Below are positions 52,563 through 62,804 of a stretch of 64,000 nucleotides of DNA, one piece after another. Numbering within the stretch: the stretch's first letter is position 1; the number at the start of each line of letters is the position of its first letter. The position numbers and the translations under genes were made by a program. Source of the DNA: Streptococcus marmotae (lineage in GTDB: Bacteria > Bacillota > Bacilli > Lactobacillales > Streptococcaceae); contig NZ_CP015196.1 of NCBI RefSeq assembly GCF_001623565.1, positions 1,137,501 through 1,201,500 on the forward strand, given 5' to 3'. Under the pieces are notes generated by a model that was not told the origin of the DNA, searched no databases, and saw only the letters and a list, made by a program, of their open reading frames with translations.

Positions 52563-53564
52563 TTACAAACTACTATCTCTCAAGGTTAATTGGGTACCCA
52601 GTTTAACCATGCGGGGGTGGAAGTTGTTTGGCTTTTTGAGCATAGCATCTATCAGCTCCACAGCCTGAATGCCCATTTCTTCAGTGAAAACGGTGATGCT
52701 AGACAGGGCAGGATAGACTTGCTTGGTAATGGGCGTATCATTAAAGGTAATGACTTGGACCCGATTAGGTACAGCGACTTGAGCCTCTTGCAAGGCGCGG
52801 AGGGCACCGACAGCGAGGCTATCATTGGCAATGAAAAAGGCTGTTGGTAACTCTTCTTTTAAGGTATCAATCGCTTCCTTCATGAGCTGATAACCAGATT
52901 GGCTGGTAAATGGGCCAGTAAAAACAAAGCGTTCGTGATAGAGATTACAGTCAGTTAGGTATTGTTTAAATGTCCGTAGTCTAGGGTCTAATAAAATCAG
53001 TTCCTTGTCGTAGGTCTCTTCTTGGCCTGCAATCATACCGATTTCCGTAATTCCTTGTTTAAGGTAGTGATCAAGAACTTGAATGACCGAGCGATTGAAA
53101 TCTGTCGTTACGCAAGAAAATCCCTCTGCTAGGGTATCAAAATCGACAAACACCAATTGCTTGTGAAAATCGGCTAATTGTTTCATTTGTTGCTGGCTAA
53201 ATTTTCCAACGGCAATCAGAGCGTCTACTTCTTTCAACAGAGGGGAGTCAATATCGTGGAAACACCGAACGATCTCATAACCTAATTCAAGCGCGCGTTG
53301 TTCTAGGCTAATCCGAATAGAATAGTAGTAGATATCATCCAACTCCCTACTTTCGGTATACCATTGTAGGATCCCAATTTTTCGTGGCACGCCTTCCACA
53401 AGAGATTTTGTTAGGTGCTTAGTGTAACCCAGTTGTTTGGCAATTGCAAACACTTTTTGTCGAGTATCAGGGCTAACTGATAGACTCGTATCTTCTTTCA
53501 AAACGCGTGAAACGGTAGCAGTTGATAAATTCGTTTTTTGAGCAATATCTTTTAAGGTAACCAT
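52563..53564 (-). CDS. galR: LacI-family repressor GalR
   Basis: A 333-residue LacI/GalR regulator. The N-terminal HTH and hinge (VTLKDIAQKTNLSTATVSRV) are followed by a periplasmic-binding-protein-like sugar sensor (about 60-330, with PTAFFIANDSLAVGALRALQ). It is divergent from galK; palindromes in the shared region are the likely operators. It is named from position, as in other streptococcal gal loci. Confidence 0.88.
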   Translation of the reverse strand: MVTLKDIAQKTNLSTATVSRVLKEDTSLSVSPDTRQKVFAIAKQLGYTKHLTKSLVEGVPRKIGILQWYTESRELDDIYYYSIRISLEQRALELGYEIVRCFHDIDSPLLKEVDALIAVGKFSQQQMKQLADFHKQLVFVDFDTLAEGFSCVTTDFNRSVIQVLDHYLKQGITEIGMIAGQEETYDKELILLDPRLRTFKQYLTDCNLYHERFVFTGPFTSQSGYQLMKEAIDTLKEELPTAFFIANDSLAVGALRALQEAQVAVPNRVQVITFNDTPITKQVYPALSSITVFTEEMGIQAVELIDAMLKKPNNFHPRMVKLGTQLTLRDSSL

Positions 53565-53599
53565 AATTTTCTCCTCAATTCCCTTCCATTATACCATAG

Positions 53600-53706
53600 T
53601 TTAGTAAAAATAGTAGGCTACTAAAATCAAATTTATTTAGTAAAATTTACTAAAATCATTGACAAAAAGGCAGAATCAGTTTACAATAGAATAAAAACGG
53701 TTACAA
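53600..53706 (+). promoter_or_regulatory. galR-galK control region: operators, promoter and cre-like site
   Basis: Palindromes TTTAGTAAAATTTACTAAA (53636-53654) and TAGTAGGCTACTA (about 53611-53623) are candidate GalR operators. The galK promoter is TTGACA (53659-53664), 17-bp spacer, TACAAT (53682-53687). AAAAACGGTTACA (53693-53705) is a CcpA-box-like site at the transcription start, the same core seen before bgaC. Confidence 0.7.
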
Positions 53707-53720
53707 TAGGAGGATATAAA

Positions 53721-54893
53721 ATGAAGGTAGTAGAGCTTCAACAGGCTTTTAAAGAGATTTTTGAGAAGGAAGCGGATGCGACTTTCTTCTCCCCAGGACG
53801 GATTAACCTAATTGGGGAGCATACAGACTATAATGGTGGTCATGTCTTCCCAGCAGCGATTACCTTGGGGACCTATGGAGCAGCTCGCAAACGTGACGAT
53901 CAACTTCTGCGCTTTTATTCTGCTAATTTTGAGGAATTGGGAATCATCGAGGTTGATTTAGAGAATTTGGTCTATGATAAGGCGGATAACTGGGCCAACT
54001 ATGCCAAGGGAGTCTTGCACTATTTACAAGAAGCTGGTCATCGCATTGATACAGGACTAGATGTATTTGTCTATGGCAATATTCCAAACGGATCTGGCTT
54101 ATCCTCATCTGCTTCCTTGGAATTATTGATTGGGATTATAGCAGAGGAATTGTTTGACTTAGACTTGACTCGTCTTGACTTAGTCAAGATTGGGAAACAG
54201 ACGGAAAATCATTTTATCGGTGTCAATTCAGGAATCATGGATCAATTTGCAATCGGAATGGGGGCAGATCAAAGAGCCATTTATTTAGATACAAATACAC
54301 TTGACTATGAATTAGTACCGCTTGATTTGGGCAATCATGTGATTGTCATCATGAATACTAATAAACGCAGGGAATTAGCAGATTCTAAGTACAATGAGCG
54401 CCGAGCAGAATGTGAAAAAGCTGTAGAAGAATTAAATGCGGTATTAGACATTCAAACCTTGGGTGAGCTCGATGCACAGACCTTTGACGAATATAGTTAC
54501 TTGATTAAAGATGAAAATCGAATGAAGCGAGCTCGTCATGCTGTCTGGGAAAATCAGCGGACTTTGCAGGCTAGACAGGCTTTAGAAGCTGGTGACTTAC
54601 AACAATTTGGTCGCTTGGTCAATGCTTCTCATGTATCCTTGGAGCATGATTATGAAGTCACTGGTCTAGAATTAGACACCTTGGCTCATACCGCTTGGCA
54701 GCAAGAAGGTGTGTTGGGTGCTCGTATGACAGGAGCAGGTTTTGGTGGTTGTGGCATTGCCATTGTTGACAAGGATAAGGTGGAGGCTTTCACGACAAAT
54801 GTCGGCAAGATTTATACAGACATCGTAGGCTATGCGCCAAGTTTCTATATCGCTGAAATTGCAGCAGGCTCTCGTGTTTTATCTCGAAAATAA
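53721..54893 (+). CDS. galK: Galactokinase
   Basis: A 390-residue GHMP kinase that phosphorylates galactose with ATP. The galactokinase signature [20 protein letters not shown] lies near residue 23, the ATP loop [17 protein letters not shown] at about 125-141, the catalytic Asp region [13 protein letters not shown], and motif 3 [12 protein letters not shown]. It is the first step of the Leloir pathway; galT follows by 12 bp. RBS is AGGAGGATATAAA. Confidence 0.95.
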   Translation: MKVVELQQAFKEIFEKEADATFFSPGRINLIGEHTDYNGGHVFPAAITLGTYGAARKRDDQLLRFYSANFEELGIIEVDLENLVYDKADNWANYAKGVLHYLQEAGHRIDTGLDVFVYGNIPNGSGLSSSASLELLIGIIAEELFDLDLTRLDLVKIGKQTENHFIGVNSGIMDQFAIGMGADQRAIYLDTNTLDYELVPLDLGNHVIVIMNTNKRRELADSKYNERRAECEKAVEELNAVLDIQTLGELDAQTFDEYSYLIKDENRMKRARHAVWENQRTLQARQALEAGDLQQFGRLVNASHVSLEHDYEVTGLELDTLAHTAWQQEGVLGARMTGAGFGGCGIAIVDKDKVEAFTTNVGKIYTDIVGYAPSFYIAEIAAGSRVLSRK

Positions 54894-54905
54894 TAGGAAG
54901 TGAAA

Positions 54906-56396
54906 ATGACAAGAAGTGTAGTGGACAGGTTCGTAGATGGCCTTATTTTAAGCAGTCGCTATGAGGAGTTAGACCGTATCTATCTAAAAAATCGTGTGAT
55001 GGCTCTAGTGGGCGAGGTAGGTGTAGAGCAAGATAGTCATGCAGAAACACTTGTAGAACTGAAAGATGAGTTGGTTGCCCTTGCAGTAAAAAATGGCCAC
55101 GTCGGGGCCCTGTTAGAAGAGCAGGACATGTTGGGGGCGGAGTTAATGGACTTTATGACTCCTAGCCCTAGTCAGGTGAATCAGCAATTTTGGACCTCTT
55201 ATGAAACGGATCCTGAACAAGCTATTGCTGATTTTCATAACCTCAGTAAGCGCAACGACTACATCAAGGTGGGGGCGATTGCAAAGAATATCTACTATCA
55301 GGTAGCGACAGAATATGGGGATTTGGAAATTACCATTAACCTATCAAAGCCTGAGAAAGATCCTAAGGCTATTGCCGCTGCTAAACTTGTTGAAACGTCA
55401 GACTATCCCCAATGCCTTCTTTGTATGGAAAATGAAGGTTATCAAGGCCGTGTCAATCATCCTGCACGGGCGAATCATCGGATTATTCGATTGAATTTGG
55501 GGCAGGAAAAATGGGGCTTCCAATACTCGCCCTATGCCTATTTTAATGAACATGCGATTTTTCTAAATACGGAACATGTGCCCATGGCGATTACACCAAA
55601 AACGTTTGAACAATTGCTAGATTTAGTGGCGTTATTCCCAGGGTATTTTGTGGGATCAAATTCCGACTTACCGATAGCAGGTGGATCTATTTTGACACAT
55701 AATCATTATCAAGGTGGCCGGCATAGGTTTGCTATGGACTGCGCAGAAATTGGGCAAGAACTCGTCTTTGCAGACTTTGAAGATGTGGTGGCTGGGATTG
55801 TTAAATGGCCCATGTCCGTCATTCGTTTGTCAGGTGAAGATAAGAGTCGCTTGGTGGCATTAGCAAGCAAGATTTTAGAAAAATGGCGGAGCTACTCTGA
55901 TGAGGCGGTACAGATTCTTGCTTCTTCAAACGGCGAGCTACATCATACCATTACACCAATTGCGCGCAGAAAAGGGGATTGCTTTGAGTTGGATTTAGTC
56001 TTGCGGGATAATCAGACCTCAGCAGCATTTCCAGACGGCATCTATCATCCACATCCAGATGTTCAGCATATTAAAAAAGAAAATATTGGTCTGATTGAGG
56101 TGATGGGACTAGCGATTTTACCCCCACGTCTCAAAAAAGAATTGCAAGAAGTTGTAGACTATTTGCTAGGCGAGGTCGACCAAGTTGCAGCTTATCATCA
56201 AGAATGGGCAGATAAATTAAAATCACAAAACCACGTCCAGTCATCAGAACAAGCAACCCAAGTTGTCCAAGAAGCGGTTGGTCAAGTTTTTTGTAGGGTC
56301 TTAGAAGATGCAGGTGTCTACAAACGCACGCCAGAAGGACAGGCAGCTTTTCTACGCTTTGCAGATTATGTTGGTTTGGCGGATGAGAATATCTAG
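54906..56396 (+). CDS. galT: Galactose-1-phosphate uridylyltransferase (GalT class II)
   Basis: A 496-residue enzyme of the Gram-positive GalT type, much longer than the E. coli form. Conserved segments include [20 protein letters not shown] and [20 protein letters not shown] with the active-site His-x-His-like residues. It exchanges UMP between UDP-glucose and galactose-1-phosphate. The ATG at 54906 with AGGAAG upstream is preferred to the GTG at 54900. galE is not present in the window. Confidence 0.93.
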   Translation: MTRSVVDRFVDGLILSSRYEELDRIYLKNRVMALVGEVGVEQDSHAETLVELKDELVALAVKNGHVGALLEEQDMLGAELMDFMTPSPSQVNQQFWTSYETDPEQAIADFHNLSKRNDYIKVGAIAKNIYYQVATEYGDLEITINLSKPEKDPKAIAAAKLVETSDYPQCLLCMENEGYQGRVNHPARANHRIIRLNLGQEKWGFQYSPYAYFNEHAIFLNTEHVPMAITPKTFEQLLDLVALFPGYFVGSNSDLPIAGGSILTHNHYQGGRHRFAMDCAEIGQELVFADFEDVVAGIVKWPMSVIRLSGEDKSRLVALASKILEKWRSYSDEAVQILASSNGELHHTITPIARRKGDCFELDLVLRDNQTSAAFPDGIYHPHPDVQHIKKENIGLIEVMGLAILPPRLKKELQEVVDYLLGEVDQVAAYHQEWADKLKSQNHVQSSEQATQVVQEAVGQVFCRVLEDAGVYKRTPEGQAAFLRFADYVGLADENI

Positions 56397-56520
56397 TATA
56401 TGTCAATCATAAAGCAAGGGGCTAGGCAAACTGTCTGGTCTCTTTTTGACAGCTTTGAGTTCTTTCTCGCTTCCCTTTATGTTACAATAGAGTGACGTTG
56501 AAACAGAGGAGAGATAGGGT

Positions 56521-57444
56521 ATGAATGAGAAGATGAAAGGAACGCTGTTGACCTTGATCGCTGGCATTGCTTGGGGCTTGTCGGGAGTGAGTGGGCAGTT
56601 TGTGATGGCAAGAGGAGTAACTGTTGAGGCCCTAACTGCTTTACGTTTAGTTGTTTCTGGTGTTCTGCTACTGATCCTAGCTAGCTATAAAAATCCGCAG
56701 CAGTTAAAGAGCCTATTGTCTGACCGAAAAGCCTTGATTCGCGTAGCTTTATTTTCCATTTTTGGACTTCTTTTGAATCAAATGGCCTACTTGACCGCTA
56801 TTTACCATACGAATGCTGGGACGGCGACGGTGTTACAATATCTCTGTCCCATTTTGGTTTTGGTATATGTCTGTGTAAAGCAAGGTCAAAAGCCAACGAT
56901 GATTGAGATTCTAGCGATTATTTTAGCGATTGGTGGTACTTTTCTCATCGCAACGCATGGTCAGATAACTAGTCTAGCCTTGACCCCGCAAGGTTTGTTT
57001 TGGGGCTTGTTTTCTGCAGTAACCTATGCGCTATATATTATTTTACCGACGAGCATTATCAAACAATATGGTAGTTTAGTTGTCATTGGCGTTTCTATGT
57101 TACTCGGTTCGCTTGAAATGGGATTGTTATTTCAACCTTGGCAGCATAGCATGCCCTTTACAGGTGAGATTTTTTGGGGATTAGTAGGTATTGTCGGCGT
57201 TGGAACTGTTTTTGCCTACACAGCCTTTTTAAAAGGCGTGAGCATGGTTGGTCAAGTAAATGGTAGTTTGCTCGCTTCGATTGAACCACTTGCTTCTGTC
57301 TTCTTTGCAGTATGGTTACTAAATGAGACTTTTTATACCAGTGATATGATTGGGATGTTTCTGATTCTAGTAGCAGTGTTGCTCATCTCTGTAAAAGATA
57401 TACTAATGGCACGCAAAATAGGAATAGCACAAACAAAGGAGTAG
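56521..57444 (+). CDS. EamA/DMT-family transporter
   Basis: A 307-residue transporter with ten predicted membrane helices in two EamA repeats (first: TLLTLIAGIAWGLSGVSGQF; second: GLFWGLFSAVTYALYIILPT). It may export amino acids, sugars or metabolites; the substrate is not evident. It is followed by a small terminator-like hairpin (AGTAGGTGA/TCACTTACT then T run, about 57440-57466). It does not appear to be part of the gal operon. Confidence 0.82.
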   Translation: MNEKMKGTLLTLIAGIAWGLSGVSGQFVMARGVTVEALTALRLVVSGVLLLILASYKNPQQLKSLLSDRKALIRVALFSIFGLLLNQMAYLTAIYHTNAGTATVLQYLCPILVLVYVCVKQGQKPTMIEILAIILAIGGTFLIATHGQITSLALTPQGLFWGLFSAVTYALYIILPTSIIKQYGSLVVIGVSMLLGSLEMGLLFQPWQHSMPFTGEIFWGLVGIVGVGTVFAYTAFLKGVSMVGQVNGSLLASIEPLASVFFAVWLLNETFYTSDMIGMFLILVAVLLISVKDILMARKIGIAQTKE

Positions 57445-57507
57445 GTGAGTCACTTACTCTTTTTTGTGGTATACTAAAAGAGAAGGTTTACATAACAGAG
57501 GGCTACG

Positions 57508-58134
57508 ATGAAAGAATTTTGTGCAGAGAATCATGTGCAAGTTGCGCGTGCGATTGCCTTAGGAGCAGGACGGATTGAATTGTGTGATAATTTAGCAGTA
57601 GGTGGTACAACCCCTAGCTATGGAGTGATAGAGCTGGTTTGTCAATTGGCACATGAACAAGGGGCGACCGTTATGACCATGATTCGTCCACGTGGTGGTG
57701 ATTTTTGCTATGATGCGGTAGAAAAATCCATCATGCTGAAAGATGCTAGAATTGCTAAGGAGCTGGCTTCAGATGGTCTGGTTTTTGGTGCTCTGACAGA
57801 GGATAACTGGCTTGATGAAGACTTTTTAGATCAGCTAATGGAAGAAGCTGGAAATCAGGAAACGGTCTTTCACATGGCTTTTGACTTGATTCCGCGCAAA
57901 CGGCAGTTTGAAGCTCTGGATTGGTTGATAGAGCATGGTTTTACCCGCATTTTAACGCGTGGTGGTATTCATGGATCAGCTGGAGATAATGCAGAATGGC
58001 TGAAAGACTTGATTGCACATGCGGCAGGACGGATTGAGATTCTCATTGGTAGTGGCGTAACGCAGGACAATGCCGAGTCTTTGATGAAAGAGCTAGGAAT
58101 CACACAGGTTCATGGAACTCGTTTATTTTGGTAA
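57508..58134 (+). CDS. cutC: Copper homeostasis protein CutC family
   Basis: A 208-residue TIM-barrel protein starting MKEFCAENHVQVARAIALGA, with GAGRIELCDNLAVGGTTPSY, VMTMIRPRGGDFCYD and FTRILTRGGIHGSAGDNAEW typical of CutC. The family has been linked to copper handling, though the biochemical role is debated. A hairpin with T run at 58144-58190 follows. Confidence 0.85.
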   Translation: MKEFCAENHVQVARAIALGAGRIELCDNLAVGGTTPSYGVIELVCQLAHEQGATVMTMIRPRGGDFCYDAVEKSIMLKDARIAKELASDGLVFGALTEDNWLDEDFLDQLMEEAGNQETVFHMAFDLIPRKRQFEALDWLIEHGFTRILTRGGIHGSAGDNAEWLKDLIAHAAGRIEILIGSGVTQDNAESLMKELGITQVHGTRLFW

Positions 58135-58143
58135 ATGAAATGA

Positions 58144-58190
58144 TGGAATGAGAAAGAAAACGATTGTGGTTGTCTTTTTCATTCCCTTTC
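58144..58190 (+). terminator. Terminator after cutC
   Basis: GGAATGA plus AAAGAAAAC pairs with GTTGTCTTT plus TTCATTCC, forming a long stem across a loop near 58163-58170. Confidence 0.6.
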
Positions 58191-58333
58191 TTTTCCATTC
58201 GCTATTTGCCCCAAATTGTGGTAAAATAAACTGATTGAGTTCTTTTGCTAAAGGACAGAGAGAGTGAGACTGGTAAAATTGAAGGAAGGTCAGTCAGCCT
58301 TGTTAGCCCACTCTCAAAACGATGGAGAATAGT

Positions 58334-58861
58334 GTGACGATTGAGAATTATATGCCAGATTTTGTGCTTGAAAAAGCCTATGATGTGACAGTAGAGAGTT
58401 TGCAAAAATACCATATTCGGACAGTTTTTGTGGACTTGGATAATACCTTGATTGCCTGGAACAATCCAGATGGAACGCCGGAGATGCGCAAGTGGCTACA
58501 TGATTTGCGAGACGCGGGAATCCATGTGGTTGTGGTTTCAAATAACAAATATGAACGTGTAAAGCGAGCGGTTGAACGCTTTGAGATTGACTTTGAAGCC
58601 TTTGCCTTAAAACCGTTCACATTTGGGATTGACCGAGCCATTAAGCGTTTTGGAATCGAGCGTGAAGAAGCGATTATGATTGGTGATCAATTGATGACGG
58701 ATATTCGAGCAGCTAAGCGAGCTGGGATTCGCTCTGTCTTGGTGCGTCCCCTTATTCAGACTGATTCGATCAATACCCAAATCAATCGCTGGCGTGAACG
58801 CCGTATGATGAAGAAAATTACTGCCAAGTATGGCGCATTTGACTATAAGAGGGAAATGTAA
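58334..58861 (+). CDS. yqeG: YqeG-family HAD-IIIA phosphatase
   Basis: A 175-residue HAD protein. Motif I is VFVDLDNTLIAWN, motif II VVSNN, the lysine lies in ALKPFTFG, and motif IV is MIGDQLMTDIRAAKRAGIRS. The GTG at 58334 with GGAG upstream gives the family's usual N-terminus MTIENYMPDF; an ATG at 58322 is less likely. It opens the conserved yqeG-yqeH-yhbY-nadD-yqeK-rsfS block. Confidence 0.87.
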   Translation: MTIENYMPDFVLEKAYDVTVESLQKYHIRTVFVDLDNTLIAWNNPDGTPEMRKWLHDLRDAGIHVVVVSNNKYERVKRAVERFEIDFEAFALKPFTFGIDRAIKRFGIEREEAIMIGDQLMTDIRAAKRAGIRSVLVRPLIQTDSINTQINRWRERRMMKKITAKYGAFDYKREM

Positions 58862-59968
58862 GTGGAAGAATTGTATTGTATTGGTTGTGGAGCTTTGATT
58901 CAGACTGAGGAAAAAGAAGGGGTAGGCTATACACCCCAATCTGCCTTGGAAAAGGGATTAGAAATAGGTCAGGTCTATTGTCAGCGCTGTTTCCGTCTTC
59001 GTCACTATAATGAAATTTCAGATGTCAATATCTCAGATGATGAGTTTCAAATCTTGCTCCATAGTGTTGGGGAAAGCGATGCCTTGGTGGTTAATGTCAT
59101 TGATATTTTTGATTTCAATGGTTCTGTTATTCCTGGCTTACCACGCTTTGTTTCTGGAAATGATGTCTTATTAGTCGGTAATAAAAAAGATATTCTGCCC
59201 AAGTCAGTCAAAGATGGGAAAGTGACCCAATGGCTAGCAGAGCGAGCGCATGAAGTAGGGCTCAGGCCTGTTGATGTCTTGCTGACATCTGCTCAAAACA
59301 AGTATGCTATTAAGGACTTGATCGATAAGATTGAACACTACCGTAAGGGACGGGATGTTTACGTGGTCGGCGTAACCAATGTCGGAAAATCAACCCTCAT
59401 CAATGCCATTATTCAGGAAATTACAGGGGACAAGGATGTTATTACGACTTCACGTTTTCCAGGAACTACCTTAGACAAGATTGAGATTCCGTTAGATGAC
59501 GGTTCCTATATCTATGACACACCAGGGATTATTCATCGTCACCAAATGGCTCATTATTTATCTGCAAAGCAGTTGAAATTTGCCAGTCCTCGTAAGGAAA
59601 TTAAACCAAAAACCTATCAGTTAAATCCTGAACAAACCCTATTTTTGGCTGGTTTGGGGCGATTTGACTATATCGCAGGAGACAGACAAGGCTTTACCGC
59701 ATTTTTTGACAATGAATTAAAACTTCACCGCACGAAATTAGGAGGTGCGACAGAGTTTTACCAAAAGCACGCTGGAAGTCTATTGGTACCGCCGACCAAG
59801 GCAGAGTTAGGAACCTTTCCAGAGTTGATACGGCATGAGTTTGCCATTACAGAAAAGACAGATGTGGTGTTCTCAGGTCTTGGCTGGATTCGGGTCAATA
59901 GTGCAGCAAAAGTAGCAGCTTGGGCACCAAAGGGTGTGGGAGTTGTTACACGAAAAGCAATTATATAA
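58862..59968 (+). CDS. yqeH: Ribosome biogenesis GTPase YqeH
   Basis: A 368-residue circularly permuted GTPase. An N-terminal zinc finger (CIGCGALIQ...CQRCFRLRHYN) is followed by G4 VGNKKDILP, G1 VGVTNVGKSTLINAI and G3 YDTPGI in that order, the permuted arrangement of the family. It assists 30S subunit assembly. The start is GTG, one base after yqeG. Confidence 0.93.
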   Translation: MEELYCIGCGALIQTEEKEGVGYTPQSALEKGLEIGQVYCQRCFRLRHYNEISDVNISDDEFQILLHSVGESDALVVNVIDIFDFNGSVIPGLPRFVSGNDVLLVGNKKDILPKSVKDGKVTQWLAERAHEVGLRPVDVLLTSAQNKYAIKDLIDKIEHYRKGRDVYVVGVTNVGKSTLINAIIQEITGDKDVITTSRFPGTTLDKIEIPLDDGSYIYDTPGIIHRHQMAHYLSAKQLKFASPRKEIKPKTYQLNPEQTLFLAGLGRFDYIAGDRQGFTAFFDNELKLHRTKLGGATEFYQKHAGSLLVPPTKAELGTFPELIRHEFAITEKTDVVFSGLGWIRVNSAAKVAAWAPKGVGVVTRKAII

Positions 59969-59986
59969 ATACAAAAAGGAAATACA

Positions 59987-60298
59987 ATGACATTAACATC
60001 AAAGCAACGAGCTTTCTTAAATAGCCAAGCTCACAGTTTAAAACCCATTATTCAAATTGGGAAATACGGTTTAAACGACCAAATTAAGACCAGCGTTCGT
60101 CAGGCATTGGACAGACGAGAGCTGATTAAGGTGACTCTGCTTCAAAATACGGATGAAAATATCCACGATGTGGCAGAAACCTTGGAAGAAGAAATCGGAG
60201 TAGATACTGTACAGAAAATTGGTCGGACCTTGATTTTGTTTAAACAGTCGAGCAAGAAAGAAAATCGAAAATTGTCGATCAAAGTGAGGGAAATTTAG
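59987..60298 (+). CDS. yhbY: Ribosome assembly RNA-binding protein YhbY
   Basis: A 103-residue CRM-domain protein starting MTLTSKQRAFLNSQAHSLKP. IIQIGKYGLNDQIKTSVRQA includes the GxxG RNA-binding loop of the family (here GKYG). It associates with pre-50S particles. It lies 18 bp after yqeH with AAAGGAAATACA as RBS. Confidence 0.92.
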   Translation: MTLTSKQRAFLNSQAHSLKPIIQIGKYGLNDQIKTSVRQALDRRELIKVTLLQNTDENIHDVAETLEEEIGVDTVQKIGRTLILFKQSSKKENRKLSIKVREI

Positions 60299-60340
60299 TG
60301 GGATTTTCCCAAGAATGGATGAGTTGGATAAGGAGTACAG

Positions 60341-60973
60341 ATGGCAATTGAGCTGTTAACCCCCTTTACTAAGGTTGAGTTAGAGGTTGAGAAAAAAGAA
60401 ACAAATCGCAAGCAAGTTGGTATTTTGGGCGGGAATTTCAATCCTGTTCACAATGCTCATTTAATTGTGGCTGACCAGGTGCGGCAGCAGTTGAAATTAG
60501 ATGAGGTCTTGCTGATGCCAGAGTTTCTACCACCTCATGTGGACAAAAAAGAAACGATTGATGAATTGCACCGCTATAATATGCTGAAAATGGCGATTGC
60601 AGGAATCGAAGGCTTAAATATTGAAACGATTGAGCTAGAGCGCCGTGGTATTAGCTATACCTATGACACTATGAAGCTTTTGAAAGAAAAGAATCCAGAT
60701 ACGGATTACTATTTCATCATTGGCGCAGATATGGTGGATTATTTGCCTAAGTGGCACCGGATTGATGAGTTGCTTCAGTTGGTGCAATTTGTCGGTGTCC
60801 AGCGTCCACGCTATAAGGCGGGGACCTCTTATCCGATTATCTGGGTAGATGTGCCGCTCATGGATATTTCTTCCAGCATGGTACGTCAATTCATCCAGCA
60901 AGGCCGAGTGCCAAACTTTATGCTACCGCATGAGGTTTTGGACTACATTGAAGAAAAAGGATTGTACAAATGA
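60341..60973 (+). CDS. nadD: Nicotinate-nucleotide adenylyltransferase
   Basis: A 210-residue nucleotidyltransferase that makes deamido-NAD from nicotinate mononucleotide. The nucleotide-binding motif [18 protein letters not shown] has the HxGH-type signature (here HNAH), and [13 protein letters not shown] the second ATP-binding motif. It overlaps yqeK by 4 bp. It may link to PncA (44435) in NAD salvage. Confidence 0.93.
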   Translation: MAIELLTPFTKVELEVEKKETNRKQVGILGGNFNPVHNAHLIVADQVRQQLKLDEVLLMPEFLPPHVDKKETIDELHRYNMLKMAIAGIEGLNIETIELERRGISYTYDTMKLLKEKNPDTDYYFIIGADMVDYLPKWHRIDELLQLVQFVGVQRPRYKAGTSYPIIWVDVPLMDISSSMVRQFIQQGRVPNFMLPHEVLDYIEEKGLYK

Positions 60974-61554
60974 TAGCAGCTGATTTATCCTTTGACCGTG
61001 AGAAGGTTTTAGAAAAAATTCGCTCTGCCATGTCTGAGAAACGATTTCGTCATGTTTTGGGGGTAGAAAAAGCAGCACTTGAGTTGGCTCGTCAGTATGG
61101 TTGTGATGAACGAAAAGCCAGTCTTGCTGCTCTTCTCCATGATTATGCCAAAGAGGTTGATAATCAGGTGTTTTTAGACCTGATTGACCAGCATCAACTG
61201 GGTGAGGACTTGAAAGTCTGGGGCAATAATGTCTGGCATGGGATTGTTGGTGCCTATAAAATTCGTCATGATTTTGGAATAGAAGATCAGGAAATTTTAC
61301 AGGCAATTCAGCGACATACAGTAGGTGCAGCCCAGATGACCTTGCTCGATAAGGTTCTCTACGTAGCGGATTACATTGAGCCAAATCGTGATTTTCCCGG
61401 AGTAGATGAAGCAAGAAGATTAGCCAAAGAATGTTTGGATCTGGCGGTTGCCTATGAGACAGCACAGACGGTTGCTCATTTGGCTAAAAAAGCGATTCCG
61501 ATCTATCCCCAAACGATTGCAACCTATAATGCTTATGTGGGATATTTGCAGTAA
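60970..61554 (+). CDS. yqeK: HD-domain hydrolase YqeK (Ap4A hydrolase)
   Basis: A 194-residue HD-superfamily metal-dependent hydrolase. [20 protein letters not shown] carries the first histidine, [13 protein letters not shown] the HD pair, and [14 protein letters not shown] and [20 protein letters not shown] later metal ligands. Members of this family split diadenosine tetraphosphate. It overlaps nadD and is followed by rsfS. Confidence 0.92.
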   Translation: MIAADLSFDREKVLEKIRSAMSEKRFRHVLGVEKAALELARQYGCDERKASLAALLHDYAKEVDNQVFLDLIDQHQLGEDLKVWGNNVWHGIVGAYKIRHDFGIEDQEILQAIQRHTVGAAQMTLLDKVLYVADYIEPNRDFPGVDEARRLAKECLDLAVAYETAQTVAHLAKKAIPIYPQTIATYNAYVGYLQ

Positions 61555-61576
61555 ATAACCAATAATGAGGTAAAAC

Positions 61577-61927
61577 GTGAAAGAAAAAGAATTAGTAGAA
61601 TTGGTCGTCAAGGCGGCTGATGAAAAACGTGCAGAAGAAATTGTCGCACTGGATGTAACAAACGTGACCAGTGTAACAGACTATTTTGTGATTGCTAGCT
61701 CGATGAATAGCCGTCAGTTAGAGGCGATTGCTGAGCATATTCGTGAAAAGGTCAAAGAAGCTGGTTTTGCAGCGAGCCAACTAGAGGGGGATGCAGCCGG
61801 AGGCTGGGTCTTACTCGATTTAGGTGGAGTTGTTGTCCACATCTTTTCAGAAGAAATGCGTGCACATTACAATCTTGAAAAATTGTGGCACGAAGCGGAT
61901 AACCTTGAGATTTCCGAGTGGTTGTAA
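61577..61927 (+). CDS. rsfS: Ribosomal silencing factor RsfS
   Basis: A 116-residue protein starting with GTG ([20 protein letters not shown]), with [20 protein letters not shown] and [20 protein letters not shown] typical of RsfS. It binds L14 and blocks subunit joining in starvation. RBS GAGGTAAAAC. A terminator (AAAAACTCAGT/ACTGAGTTTTT, 62019-62049) separates it from the methyltransferase. Confidence 0.93.
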   Translation: MKEKELVELVVKAADEKRAEEIVALDVTNVTSVTDYFVIASSMNSRQLEAIAEHIREKVKEAGFAASQLEGDAAGGWVLLDLGGVVVHIFSEEMRAHYNLEKLWHEADNLEISEWL

Positions 61928-62018
61928 GTCTTGTCTGATAAGTGTTTCATGTGATAGCCGGAACATTTATCATCCCAAAATCTGTATGACAAGAACGTAA
62001 TAAGCTGAAATAAATATG

Positions 62019-62049
62019 AAAAACTCAGTTGGGAGCCGACTGAGTTTTT
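62019..62049. terminator. Terminator after rsfS
   Basis: AAAAACTCAGT and ACTGAGTTTTT form an 11-bp stem around TGGGAGCCG, with A and T flanks; effective in either direction. Confidence 0.8.
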
Positions 62050-62069
62050 CAAGAAAAGAAAGGAAGAAT

Positions 62070-62804
62070 ATGGCGACTTATGAAACCTTTGCCTCAGTCT
62101 ATGATGCCATTATGGATGATAGTCTGTATGACAAATGGACGGATTTTAGTTTGAGACATTTTCCGAAAGGCAAGACAAAACTCCTTGAATTGGCTTGTGG
62201 AACAGGCATTCAATCCATCCGCTTCAAAGAAGCTGGCTTTGATGTAACAGGTCTTGATTTGAGCCGAGAAATGCTTGAGTTGGCTAAAAAACGTAGCCAA
62301 GTAGCTGGAATGGAGATCCCCTTTTTAGAAGGCAATATGCTGGACTTGTCCGGTCTTGCTAGCTTTGATATGGTGACCTGCTATTCAGATTCGATTTGCT
62401 ATATGGCTGATGAGGTCGAGGTTGGTCAGGTCTTTCAAGAGGTTTATGACCATCTAAATGAAGGGGGGCGCTTTCTCTTTGATGTCCATTCGACCTACCA
62501 AATGGACGAGGTTTTTCCAGGTTATAGCTATCATGAAAATGCGGAAGATTTTGCCTTTGTTTGGGATACCTATGCGGATGAGCCCCCGCACTCGATTGTG
62601 CATGAACTGACCTTCTTTGTTCAGGAAGAAGATGGTCGTTTCAGCCGGGTAGATGAGATTCATGAAGAGCGGACCTATGAGTTATTGACCTATGATGTGT
62701 TACTGGAGCAGGCTGGTTTTAAACAGGTTAAGGTCTATGCTGACTTTGAGGACAAGGAGCCAATAGAGACCAGTGCTCGCTGGTTCTTTGTGGCAGAAAA
62801 ATGA
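62070..62804 (+). CDS. Class I SAM-dependent methyltransferase
   Basis: A 244-residue methyltransferase starting [40 protein letters not shown] is the SAM-binding loop and [20 protein letters not shown] the ribose-binding acidic position. It occupies the place of yqeM in the conserved yqe block. The substrate is unknown. The ATG at 62070 after AAAGGAAGAAT is preferred to an upstream ATG inside the terminator. Confidence 0.87.
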   Translation: MATYETFASVYDAIMDDSLYDKWTDFSLRHFPKGKTKLLELACGTGIQSIRFKEAGFDVTGLDLSREMLELAKKRSQVAGMEIPFLEGNMLDLSGLASFDMVTCYSDSICYMADEVEVGQVFQEVYDHLNEGGRFLFDVHSTYQMDEVFPGYSYHENAEDFAFVWDTYADEPPHSIVHELTFFVQEEDGRFSRVDEIHEERTYELLTYDVLLEQAGFKQVKVYADFEDKEPIETSARWFFVAEK

